64,000 nucleotides of DNA. Source: Pedobacter nanyangensis. GTDB taxonomy: Bacteria > Bacteroidota > Bacteroidia > Sphingobacteriales > Sphingobacteriaceae. The translations under genes and the position numbers were made by a program. Numbering within the stretch: the stretch's first letter is position 1; each line of letters starts with the position of its first letter. The stretch spans positions 501,976 to 565,975 of the forward strand of contig NZ_QMHO01000002.1 in assembly GCF_003313505.1 (NCBI RefSeq), read 5' to 3'. The notes beneath the pieces were generated by a model. The model ran no database searches. It saw only the letters and a program-made list of their open reading frames with translations, and was not told where the DNA came from. Shown one piece after another: positions 54,310 through 63,229 of this stretch.

Positions 54310-57300
54310 TTAAAAAGTAATGTCAATACCTGCTGATACGGTTAAACTTTGTGGATAGGCAGAATAATCTAACCTAGGCGTTAATGCGCCGTACCTACCT
54401 ACCGATACGTCTGGATCATATCCTTCGTAATTTGTTAGCACGAATAAATTCTGTGCGGCAAGTGACAATCTGCACTTCTTCATCTTGAATTTATTGAGCA
54501 ACTTAACAGGAAGATTATAACCTATAGCTACCGTTTTTAACTTGATATAAGAACCATCATCAATGTGGCGCGTATCTAATTTATATCCCATAGGTGTGGT
54601 AAGGTTGATACCGTCAAACCTCATCCCTCCTATTTCAGTGTCTGTATTTGTTGGTGTCCAAATATTGGTAAGCGACGTTAAACCGTTTCTACCCTGGGCA
54701 TAAATACTTCCGTATTGCGATTTGTTCCCATTAAGGATATCAAAATCGTAAGCCCATTGAAGTAAGAACTGCAAATCGAAACTCTTATATCTGAAGCTAT
54801 TAAACAAACCTCCGGTATGTTTAGGATAAGGATTTCCAATAATTGTTCTATCTGCTTCGTTAATAATGCCATCGCCGTTTAAATCTTTAAATTTCACCAT
54901 ACCAGGACGCATTGCTGTTCTATAAGATGGCACACCGTTTCTTAATTGGTAATTGCCACTTGTTTGCACAAAATCATCTGCTTGGTAAATTCCGTCAAAT
55001 ACGAGCCCGTACATCATACCAACGGGTTGCCCCACTTTGGTGATATATTGATACTCGGTTTGCATAAAACCAGCATCCCAAGCTGGATCAGTTAATATTT
55101 GCTCTTGACCGCTATTTAAGCTTACTGTTTTTGTTCTATTGAATGAAATATTAAAATTTGTATTCCAACCAAAGTTTTTACGATCAATATTATTGGTGCT
55201 TAACGTAAATTCTACCCCTCTATTTGATACTTTACCTACGTTTTGTTGTACTCTGTCGAAACCTGTACTTAGTGCCATATCGGCATTTAGCAATAAGTCT
55301 CTAGTGTTTTTATTGTAGTAATCTACGGTAAGATCAAATCTTTTAAAAAGCTTTAAATCTAAACCTAAGTTGGTTTGAGCCGTAGTTTCCCAAGTTAAAT
55401 CAGGAACGGCCATATTGCTTTGAAACGCCCCTGGAGAGTAGGTTTGTCCATTGCCCAAAACATAGCCGCTTGATGAACTTACGTTAAAGAGGTTATAGGC
55501 TACAAAATCTCCTATCCTATTATTTCCCGTCAAGCCCCAACCGCCTCTCAGTTTCAGATCAGATATGGCGCTGATATTTTTAATAAAATCTTCTTGAGAA
55601 AGTCTCCAAGCTAATGAGAATGAAGGAAAATATCCCCATCTGTTTTCTTTTCTAAACTTAGAAGAGCCATCTACCCTGAAATTAACGGTAGCCAAATATT
55701 TGTTATCGTAAGTATAGTTTAACCTACCAAAAAATGATAATAAAGCGTTTTCGGAATAGTTTGTTGTTGCCAAAGTTGCTGTGGTAGCGATACCAAGATT
55801 GTAAATACCAAATTCATCGGTTGGTAGGTTTGTATTTTGTAAAGTGGATGTTTCAAAATCTATATGCTGGGCTTCAAAACCAACTAGCGCAGCATAATCA
55901 TGCTTTCCTTTTTTATCCTTAAAACGTAAAGTATTTGAGGTTGATAAAGTATTAAATCTTCTATCGGTAATGGTGCCATTTATACCTCTGTTTGTTCTGC
56001 TCGCTTCTTGCGTATCTCCATTATGAAAAATAGTATTCTCGGAAATTGTTGTTCTGTAATTTCCCATTAGGCTTAAGTCAAATTTCTTTAAAAACCTATA
56101 GTTTAAACCTAAAGTACCGGCCAGGATATCGTCTTTTCGAGTACGATCGGTATTTTGTAAAGTTTTTACCGGATCATATAAAAATGGATCTTGGCTTGAG
56201 ATCAATTCTTCCTCTTCATCCACATCATCTGAGGTCCAATTGAAGGGATTTAGTGGCCTAAAAGATACGGCATCTCTAATTACCGAATTACGCGTATTTC
56301 CCGAAACTTCTATTCCTGTATAACTTACTCGGCTATATTCTACCTGTCCGTTAGCTTCTAAATTGTCTTTTAGTTTGTGCGTAAATTTTAATCGGTTGTT
56401 AATTTTTTTAAAACCAGTGGTTATCAACGTACCTTCTTGATTAAGATAATTACCACTATACAACAAATTGGTTTTACTATTTCCTCCCCTTAAAGAAAGG
56501 TTAAAGTTGTTTGCTCCAGCTGTTCTAAAAATCTCATCTTGCCAGTTTATTCCAGCGGTATTTCTGTACATTTCAGGGTCGCCCCATCTATTTGCAAACA
56601 TCTGCAAGTTCAAACCTGGCACATAACTATCGTTAGCGTAAGCCAATGTTTGTTGGTATTTTACATATTGATAAGGGTTCATCACGTCCAACTGGTTCAC
56701 GATCGACTGCATCCAAGCCGATGTACCTACCATAATATCTGTTTTTCCATCTGTGCGGCCACTAACTGTTGTAATTACTACCACTCCGTTAGCACCACGA
56801 GAACCATAAATAGCTGTGGCAGAAGCATCTTTAAGAATATCGAATGTTTTAATATCACGAGTGTTAATACTAGATGGATCGAAATTTTCTAGCGGAACTC
56901 CATCTACCACGTACAATGGAGAGTTATCTCCTGTAATAGAGTTGCCTCCTCTAATCACAATATTAAGGGGGCTTCCCGGCGTACCATCACTCGCGGTTAC
57001 CTGCACTCCTGCAACTCTTCCCGCCAAAGCCTGATCGAAATTTGCTGTGGCCGTTAACGCAAGGTCTTTCGCGTTTACCGTTGCTACCGATCCGGTCAGA
57101 TCGCTTTTCTTAACAACATCATAGCCCACAATAACCACCTCATCTAAATTTAAATCATCGCTTTTTAGAACCACGTTAATGGTGGCTTGCTCCAACACCA
57201 TTTTCTCTTGCGTTTGAAAACCCAGATAGGAGAATACCAAAATATCAGAAGGCTTTACATTGTTAACTGTATAACTACCATCTTGCGTGGTAGAAACAGC

Positions 57301-57444
57301 TTTGCCTGTACCTTTCACCTTAACACTCACACCCGGAATTGGACCTCCCTTTATATCCTTAACACTTCCTTTTACCACTTTTTGGGCAATAGCAGGTAAG
57401 GCAATCATACTGCATAAAAACAATACTACTTTTAAAAATTTCAT
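54310..57444 (-). CDS. SusC/RagA family TonB-linked outer-membrane transporter
   Basis: The 1044-residue product has signal peptide MKFLKVVLFLCSMIALPAIAQ, a carboxypeptidase-like beta domain (GSVKDIKGGPIPGVSVKVKG), plug (VGYDVVKKSDLTGSV, NSPLYVVDGVPLENF, SATAIYGSRGANGVVVITT) and a beta barrel ending AGIDITF. It imports oligosaccharides with SusD. The SusC hallmark 'GSRGANGVV' is intact. Confidence 0.93.
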   Translation of the reverse strand: MKFLKVVLFLCSMIALPAIAQKVVKGSVKDIKGGPIPGVSVKVKGTGKAVSTTQDGSYTVNNVKPSDILVFSYLGFQTQEKMVLEQATINVVLKSDDLNLDEVVIVGYDVVKKSDLTGSVATVNAKDLALTATANFDQALAGRVAGVQVTASDGTPGSPLNIVIRGGNSITGDNSPLYVVDGVPLENFDPSSINTRDIKTFDILKDASATAIYGSRGANGVVVITTVSGRTDGKTDIMVGTSAWMQSIVNQLDVMNPYQYVKYQQTLAYANDSYVPGLNLQMFANRWGDPEMYRNTAGINWQDEIFRTAGANNFNLSLRGGNSKTNLLYSGNYLNQEGTLITTGFKKINNRLKFTHKLKDNLEANGQVEYSRVSYTGIEVSGNTRNSVIRDAVSFRPLNPFNWTSDDVDEEEELISSQDPFLYDPVKTLQNTDRTRKDDILAGTLGLNYRFLKKFDLSLMGNYRTTISENTIFHNGDTQEASRTNRGINGTITDRRFNTLSTSNTLRFKDKKGKHDYAALVGFEAQHIDFETSTLQNTNLPTDEFGIYNLGIATTATLATTNYSENALLSFFGRLNYTYDNKYLATVNFRVDGSSKFRKENRWGYFPSFSLAWRLSQEDFIKNISAISDLKLRGGWGLTGNNRIGDFVAYNLFNVSSSSGYVLGNGQTYSPGAFQSNMAVPDLTWETTAQTNLGLDLKLFKRFDLTVDYYNKNTRDLLLNADMALSTGFDRVQQNVGKVSNRGVEFTLSTNNIDRKNFGWNTNFNISFNRTKTVSLNSGQEQILTDPAWDAGFMQTEYQYITKVGQPVGMMYGLVFDGIYQADDFVQTSGNYQLRNGVPSYRTAMRPGMVKFKDLNGDGIINEADRTIIGNPYPKHTGGLFNSFRYKSFDLQFLLQWAYDFDILNGNKSQYGSIYAQGRNGLTSLTNIWTPTNTDTEIGGMRFDGINLTTPMGYKLDTRHIDDGSYIKLKTVAIGYNLPVKLLNKFKMKKCRLSLAAQNLFVLTNYEGYDPDVSVGRYGALTPRLDYSAYPQSLTVSAGIDITF

Positions 57445-57529
57445 ATTTCTAGGATTATACTTTTTTAAATTTTAAAGGCTTTTAGCCTTAATTAGAGATT
57501 GACATATATCACTTTCAGATTATTAAAAG

Positions 57530-59110
57530 CTAATTTTCTACTGCCTTGTAGTAAAAATCTGATAAGAAATAAGTGCCTCCACGACCAGGAGCTGACGCAT
57601 TATTGGATATTTGTCCCTGGAAGTAAGACGCCACTTTAAATGCAACCGTAACGTTTTTGGTAATTTGAGAACTACTGATGACGTAATTACATTTCACCCA
57701 TTTATTGTAAAATGTAACGCCAGGTCTTTTCTTCCCGTCTGGATTAGCGCCGTTCTGATCGCCAGGATATGGTGTTCCGGTAAACTCTGTACCCCAAGGG
57801 GCTCCTATTGAATTACTTCCGCTAACACCTTCAGAACGTTGACACTTCATTACATCATTCACTTTTGTCCAGGTACCGCTCACCCAGTTACCATTCACAT
57901 CTTGAATATCTCCTCCTGTATAATCTGTAGATATATAAACTTCTAAATCTGTTGGTGTTCTTCCATCAGACATATAAGTTTGATAAGCTGGCATATAATA
58001 GTAGTTAAAGGAAAGCTGATAACCATACTGAAATGGCGTAAGATCCTGGGTAGAAGTTACCATCCAAGTGCTCACTGGAGTGGTAACCGCAGAGGCGTTA
58101 AAGGTATTTGTTTCTATAATAGTTTGTCCGGTATTGCTAGTAGGCCTTTCTGTTGGAGCTACTAAATAAGATGCCACGGAATTGGTTCTGTTACCCCAAA
58201 TACGCGGCGAAACCCCTGCAATATCGGTTTGTACGGTATAGCCTACACCACCACTAGGCAGTGCCGCATTCACATTAAGGGTAGGATAAAAAACATAAAT
58301 GGTTTCTAAAGGCATTACCTCTGGGGCATTGGTAATAATAACCGTCAATTTATTTTCGAAAATTACAGCTTCTGAGCTTATATTGCTCACTACCTTAACT
58401 GTGGGCTGTAACACTTCTCTTGCTGTGTAAGCATAATTACTAGCTAAAGAAATTACCCCTGTTTGTTTGTTTATACTTAGTTTATCGTGATGGTTAGTTA
58501 ATTCAAAATAAACATCCGGATTAGCGTTTGGCAATATTGGCGCACTGGTTTTACTGCCTGCGCCTACAACCAAATTTTGGTTTTTGGGCGAGTAAATTAA
58601 ATTAGTTGGCAACAATGGTGCAATACGTAAGTGAAATGCCTTATCAAACACTGTTGAATATTGCCTGCCTTCAAACTCTGTAGAAACTTTAACCGTAAAA
58701 TAGTAATCGCCTGCGGTAAAATTATGTCCCGAGGCAATACGGATAATGCCATTAGCAGCCGAGTTTGTTGCAGCTACAGCGTTTACAGGATTTCCATTCG
58801 CATCAATCAGGCCAGAGGTAATGCTAATGTTTGCAGTACTACTTGAGCCAACAGTTACATGCTGTAAAAAAGATTGACCTAAGGTTGTTCCATCTTTTGT
58901 AACAATACTTACTAGCTCAAATTTAGGTGTAAGCCCCCCGGTTTGTACGGTCGGAGCAAAAGTCGTGATCGCTCTGCTTTCTCTGGCATCAGTAATTTCT
59001 ATATACTTTAAGTTAGACGGATTACCGATACTGATAAGGTCTTCCTTTTTGTCTTTACATGAAATTACCATTAAGCAACTCAACAATAAAAATAGCAGTT
59101 GTTTTTTCAT
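57530..59110 (-). CDS. Surface glycan-binding lipoprotein of the SusCD operon
   Basis: ATG 59110 starts a clear lipoprotein signal (MKKQLLFLLLSCLMVISC); the frame extends to 59155 but without better start. The product has 526 residues, with a DUF1735/BT_3987-like N-terminal region (~30-130), an Ig-like middle (PTNLIYSPKNQNLVVG..., SINKQTGVISLASNYAY) and a C-terminal domain similar to DUF4361-type (QYGYQLSFNYYYMPAYQ, YISTDYTGG, ASYFQGQISNNASAPGRGG). The first gene of the operon; its role is probably to hold glycan for SusCD. Confidence 0.75.
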   Translation of the reverse strand: MKKQLLFLLLSCLMVISCKDKKEDLISIGNPSNLKYIEITDARESRAITTFAPTVQTGGLTPKFELVSIVTKDGTTLGQSFLQHVTVGSSSTANISITSGLIDANGNPVNAVAATNSAANGIIRIASGHNFTAGDYYFTVKVSTEFEGRQYSTVFDKAFHLRIAPLLPTNLIYSPKNQNLVVGAGSKTSAPILPNANPDVYFELTNHHDKLSINKQTGVISLASNYAYTAREVLQPTVKVVSNISSEAVIFENKLTVIITNAPEVMPLETIYVFYPTLNVNAALPSGGVGYTVQTDIAGVSPRIWGNRTNSVASYLVAPTERPTSNTGQTIIETNTFNASAVTTPVSTWMVTSTQDLTPFQYGYQLSFNYYYMPAYQTYMSDGRTPTDLEVYISTDYTGGDIQDVNGNWVSGTWTKVNDVMKCQRSEGVSGSNSIGAPWGTEFTGTPYPGDQNGANPDGKKRPGVTFYNKWVKCNYVISSSQITKNVTVAFKVASYFQGQISNNASAPGRGGTYFLSDFYYKAVEN

Positions 59111-59225
59111 ACGCTGTAAGTCATTCGAAAGCAAAGCAACACTTCGCCTTCTCATGTTCGGTTTATTTATTTGGTTAGTTATTCGGTTATCAATACAAAA
59201 ATGAAAAACAGTGTGATTTACCAGA

Positions 59226-59255
59226 GGGGGTGTATCGTCTTACTTAGGGAGGTAT
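59226..59255. promoter_or_regulatory. Paired half-site element 1 in the divergent PUL spacer
   Basis: GGGGGTGTAT (59226-59235) and GGGAGGTAT (59247-59255) form a direct repeat with 21-bp spacing, as seen with AraC-type or hybrid two-component regulators. A reversed version lies at 59343-59373. No regulator gene is nearby, so the factor is unknown. Confidence 0.35.
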
Positions 59256-59342
59256 TTTTTTTATTGCTAAAAACTATTCCCTTTTACCCCTTATCCAAAA
59301 CAGCACTATTAACATACAAATCCAGCTACTTACGTTAGTCGT

Positions 59343-59373
59343 TTTACACCTTAATTTTAGCTTATACCTCCCC
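59343..59373. promoter_or_regulatory. Paired half-site element 2 (reversed)
   Basis: On the minus strand GGGGAGGTAT (complement of 59364-59373) is followed by GGTGTA (complement of 59345-59350), using the same two words as element 1 in the opposite orientation. Together they could control the two divergent lyase units in parallel. Confidence 0.35.
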
Positions 59374-59594
59374 TTTTCCATAGCGCTAAACGGACTAAAT
59401 TGGCTAATGCAACCAAATTAATTTTAAATGCCGACAACACACATTTTTTAAACAAAAAATTAGCGGTGTTAAATAGTTTTCGTCGCCTTTCAAAACCCAA
59501 ATAAGAATAATGTGCCGTATAGTTATGCCCTTATAAAAACGATCATACCTATTTGTAAATAGAACATATTTCAACCAATATAAACCAAATCAAT

Positions 59595-62500
59595 ATGAAC
59601 AGAAATTATCTCTTATTTACTCTTTTGCTTTTTTTTATCGGCATAGATAGAAATTATGCCCAAAACACTATCACGCTTACCCCTAATATAAACGGCACAG
59701 AAGGAAACACGGTCTTTACCGATGCGTCTACGATAGTGATAAGCTCATCTGGCGCCGCCTCGTATTACAATAGCAATAGCAGCGACGACTGGAGTGTGGC
59801 CGCTACTACGATAACTCAATCGGGAGCATTGAACAAAACCTTCGACATTACTTGGGGTGGAATGGCCAGCGTGATAACTTCCGGAGGAGATAATTATGGA
59901 AAAATGCTTACTGCTGGGGGAATAGACAGATCTAGCTCAGGCCAGTTGGGTATACGCAATGGAACAAATGCTGGTATAGATCCAGGTGAAGGCTATTTTT
60001 TTGGGCTAAATCTAAGCAATTTAGCCGTTACCGCTGGTGTACAGATTACTAAAATATCTGTTGCTTACTTAAATGCAAGCAACGAAACAGGCATTATCGT
60101 TAACAGGAAGAACACTTCAAAACGTATCGTTTTTGGAAATGCTGGGGCACCGGGAATAAACTTTACGCTTTCCAGCGGTGCAGGAGACGTTGATGTTTCT
60201 TCATTGGGGCTATATATCGGTGGCGGAAGCGTTGATGACGAGATTGTATCCATATTCAACAACTCTGCGGTGGCCAGTGATTGGCGAATTACTAAAATTG
60301 AGCTAAAAGTACTTACAAATATTTTCAACGCTGCCGTAATTACAAACACTGCTCATCCAAGATTGTTACTAAAAGAAAATGAAGAAGCTGCTATACAAAC
60401 ACTTATTAGTCAATCTCCAGAATACCATTCGGTACACAGCTATATTATAGAACAGGCAAATACATTTTTAACGGCCCCTGTATTGGTATATAACCCAAAC
60501 ATCAGCAACAGAATTCTGGAAACATCAAGAGAAGCCATCACTCGTATATTTTACCTATCATACGCATTTAGGATGACAAACAATACCGCTTACCGGGTTA
60601 AGGCAGAAGAGGTAATCAACACTGTTTGCGACTTCCCTAATTGGGTAACCTATAGCTTAGATGTAGCCGAAATGTGCTTTGCAGTAAGCATAGGATACGA
60701 TTGGCTCTATGACGGACTATCGACAGCCACCAAACAAAAAGCCAGAGAAAAGATACTCAACTACGCCTTTCTCACCCAAAAAACAGCTGCCTTTTGGGAT
60801 TATACCTCCAATTGGAATTCTGTTTGTATTGGTGGCCTTACTATGGGCGCACTGGCCATTTTAGGTGATGGAACTACCCAAATGGATGATGAAGCCAAGT
60901 ATATCATCAACCGTGTACTGATAAAAAATCCAAATGCGTTAAATGCTTACGCCAATGGAAATTATCCCGAAGGCCCCATGTACTGGAGTTATGGCACAAC
61001 GTATCAAGTGTTGCTATTATCGGGGCTAGAGAAAATTTATGGCGTAAACCACGAAGGGATTAACCGTTTAATTTACACACCAGGTTTTTTAGAATCTGCG
61101 AAATTCATGCAATATGCTAGCGGAACTTCTTCACTGTTTTTTAATTACAGCGATGGAACGGACAAACGAGTTCCGCTGCCCGCCACAATGTGGATGGCTA
61201 AAAAGCTGAACAATCCTTCCATTCTTTCTATAGAGAAAGAACTGCTTGAAAATGGAAAGTATGCAAGCAATTACTCAGAGGATGCCAGGTTTTTGCCTCT
61301 AGCCCTTATCTACGGAAAAGATATTAGCATCACAAATTTAACGCCTCCCCTACAAAAACTGTGGTATGGCTATGGCGAACAGCCTGTGGCTATGGTACGT
61401 ACCGATTGGCAGGGGCCCAATGGCAAATTCTTTGGTGTAAAAGGAGGCACACCTAACTATAGTCATGCCCATATGGATGGCGGAACTTTTGTCTATGATG
61501 CTCAAGGTTTACGTTGGGCAACAGATTTTGGAAAGGAAGACTACGAAGCAATAAAAGCTAACATAAGTCCACCCGGAGCACAAAATGATTTTTCACAAAA
61601 TTCGAACAGATGGAATGTTTTCAGAACAAGCAACATTAGTCACAATACGCTATCCATCAAAAGAACAACAGAAAGCATCTGGCAACACCATAAAGTAAAT
61701 GGAAAAGCAACCATTAGCGAAACTTACGACACCAATGCCAAAAGAGGTGCTAAAATAAACTTACTGAGCTTAATAGGCTTAAATAATGAGGTTGATGCTA
61801 TTGATAGAAGCATTTATTTGGTAAACGGATCTTACTTAGAAATAAAAGACTACATAGATAATGGCGCCGAGGCGATAAATCTTTATTGGAATATGGCAAC
61901 TACCGCCAACGTAACAGTTTTAAATGCTACTCAACTGAAGCTTACACAAGGTGGAAAAACAATCGTATTAGAAGTTGTCTGTTCAAACCCCGCAGTTACT
62001 TTCACTTTAGCAAGCAACAGGTCGGCAGACCCTGTGAGCTACTTCCCTTCGGCTACTTACGAAAGAAAAAACCCAAATGCCAGCATGGTTGGTTTTGAAG
62101 CAACTATTCCGGCAAACGAAGTGGTGACTTTTACGGTAACGCTAAAAGACGATGCTGTAGTCCCTCCTTCAACTACCGAGGCGGTAAATTACGTGCTACT
62201 AGAACTCCCCGCTCCTGTTACTGGACTAGAAGCCAACAACTTGTACTACGACACCTCTGAATTTCATGTAAATGAAGCAGGAGAAATAAATATTGGAGGA
62301 ACTTCTACAGAATATGCCTGGAACGTTTACGGGAACACCAATTTCAGCGAAGTATTCGGCAAGAAATTTCTGTTTAGATGGTCGGGTATGGCCTCTACCA
62401 ACTTAAGCTCTGGATCAAATTATGGTGCCATGCTTGCTCCTGCGGGTATAGACAGAAGTAGCATAGGAGAACTAGGGATACGTGGCCTAAATGGAGACAT

Positions 62501-63173
62501 TAACATTAGTGCCAATGGTATTGATGTTAATGAAGGCTATCAAGTTGGTTTCGATGCATCTAAACTGCCTAGCAACTTTGTACTACAATTGGCAAAGGTT
62601 GGCTTAAGCTTAGTGAGCGGTAGTAAGAAAGGAATTATCGTGAACAGAACAGCAACTTCGAAAACAAAAACTTTTGGAGGTAGCAGCAGCTCGGGCGTAG
62701 ACTATAAATTTCCTTCAAATGGTTTAGGTTTTGTAGATGTAGAAAACCTAGATATTAAAATACAAGGTGGCCATAGCAACTACAATTTAGCTTCGATTTT
62801 TAATATTGGTACCGGCACAGAAAATATAAGGATAAACAAATTTGTGTTTAAGATTGTACTGGATGAAACAACCCTTGCTTTACCCCTAACAAGCGAAGCT
62901 AATATCCTTAAAGAAATTGGAAAAGAATTAACCGTCTATCCCAATCCTTTCAAAGATCACATCACCCTTCAAAATATAGTAGATAGAAAAGAAAACATCC
63001 AGATCAAAGTTTTTTCGCTTTCTGGCCATTGTGTCTTTAACAACAGCTATCCATTAAATGCTAAAATAAATCAGGTAAAACTCGATCTACAAAAAGTCTC
63101 ACCTGGCACTTACCTTATTCAAATTACTGATCGTACCGGCGTAGTAGCCACCAAAAAAATAATTAAACAATAA
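59595..63173 (+). CDS. Multimodular heparinase II/III protein with T9SS tail
   Basis: The 1192-residue product has signal peptide MNRNYLLFTLLLFFIGIDRNYAQ. Residues ~64-240 are a beta module; ~250-860 are a heparinase II/III lyase (HPRLLLKENEEAA, NWNSVCIGG, YPEGPMYWSYG, HAHMDGGTFVYD); ~905-1086 repeat the first module (shared GMAS...YG.ML...GIDRSS.G.LGIR, GIIVNR..TSK); ~1108-1192 are a Por secretion tail (LTVYPNPFKDHITLQ). It should be a surface-attached or released lyase with two carbohydrate-binding-like modules. It is divergent from the SusCD operon and 56 bp before the GH88 gene. Confidence 0.88.
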   Translation: MNRNYLLFTLLLFFIGIDRNYAQNTITLTPNINGTEGNTVFTDASTIVISSSGAASYYNSNSSDDWSVAATTITQSGALNKTFDITWGGMASVITSGGDNYGKMLTAGGIDRSSSGQLGIRNGTNAGIDPGEGYFFGLNLSNLAVTAGVQITKISVAYLNASNETGIIVNRKNTSKRIVFGNAGAPGINFTLSSGAGDVDVSSLGLYIGGGSVDDEIVSIFNNSAVASDWRITKIELKVLTNIFNAAVITNTAHPRLLLKENEEAAIQTLISQSPEYHSVHSYIIEQANTFLTAPVLVYNPNISNRILETSREAITRIFYLSYAFRMTNNTAYRVKAEEVINTVCDFPNWVTYSLDVAEMCFAVSIGYDWLYDGLSTATKQKAREKILNYAFLTQKTAAFWDYTSNWNSVCIGGLTMGALAILGDGTTQMDDEAKYIINRVLIKNPNALNAYANGNYPEGPMYWSYGTTYQVLLLSGLEKIYGVNHEGINRLIYTPGFLESAKFMQYASGTSSLFFNYSDGTDKRVPLPATMWMAKKLNNPSILSIEKELLENGKYASNYSEDARFLPLALIYGKDISITNLTPPLQKLWYGYGEQPVAMVRTDWQGPNGKFFGVKGGTPNYSHAHMDGGTFVYDAQGLRWATDFGKEDYEAIKANISPPGAQNDFSQNSNRWNVFRTSNISHNTLSIKRTTESIWQHHKVNGKATISETYDTNAKRGAKINLLSLIGLNNEVDAIDRSIYLVNGSYLEIKDYIDNGAEAINLYWNMATTANVTVLNATQLKLTQGGKTIVLEVVCSNPAVTFTLASNRSADPVSYFPSATYERKNPNASMVGFEATIPANEVVTFTVTLKDDAVVPPSTTEAVNYVLLELPAPVTGLEANNLYYDTSEFHVNEAGEINIGGTSTEYAWNVYGNTNFSEVFGKKFLFRWSGMASTNLSSGSNYGAMLAPAGIDRSSIGELGIRGLNGDINISANGIDVNEGYQVGFDASKLPSNFVLQLAKVGLSLVSGSKKGIIVNRTATSKTKTFGGSSSSGVDYKFPSNGLGFVDVENLDIKIQGGHSNYNLASIFNIGTGTENIRINKFVFKIVLDETTLALPLTSEANILKEIGKELTVYPNPFKDHITLQNIVDRKENIQIKVFSLSGHCVFNNSYPLNAKINQVKLDLQKVSPGTYLIQITDRTGVVATKKIIKQ

Positions 63174-63229
63174 ACATCCTATATCAAATCTAATTGCAGA
63201 AAAATATTTGCTATTACAAACAAAAAAAC

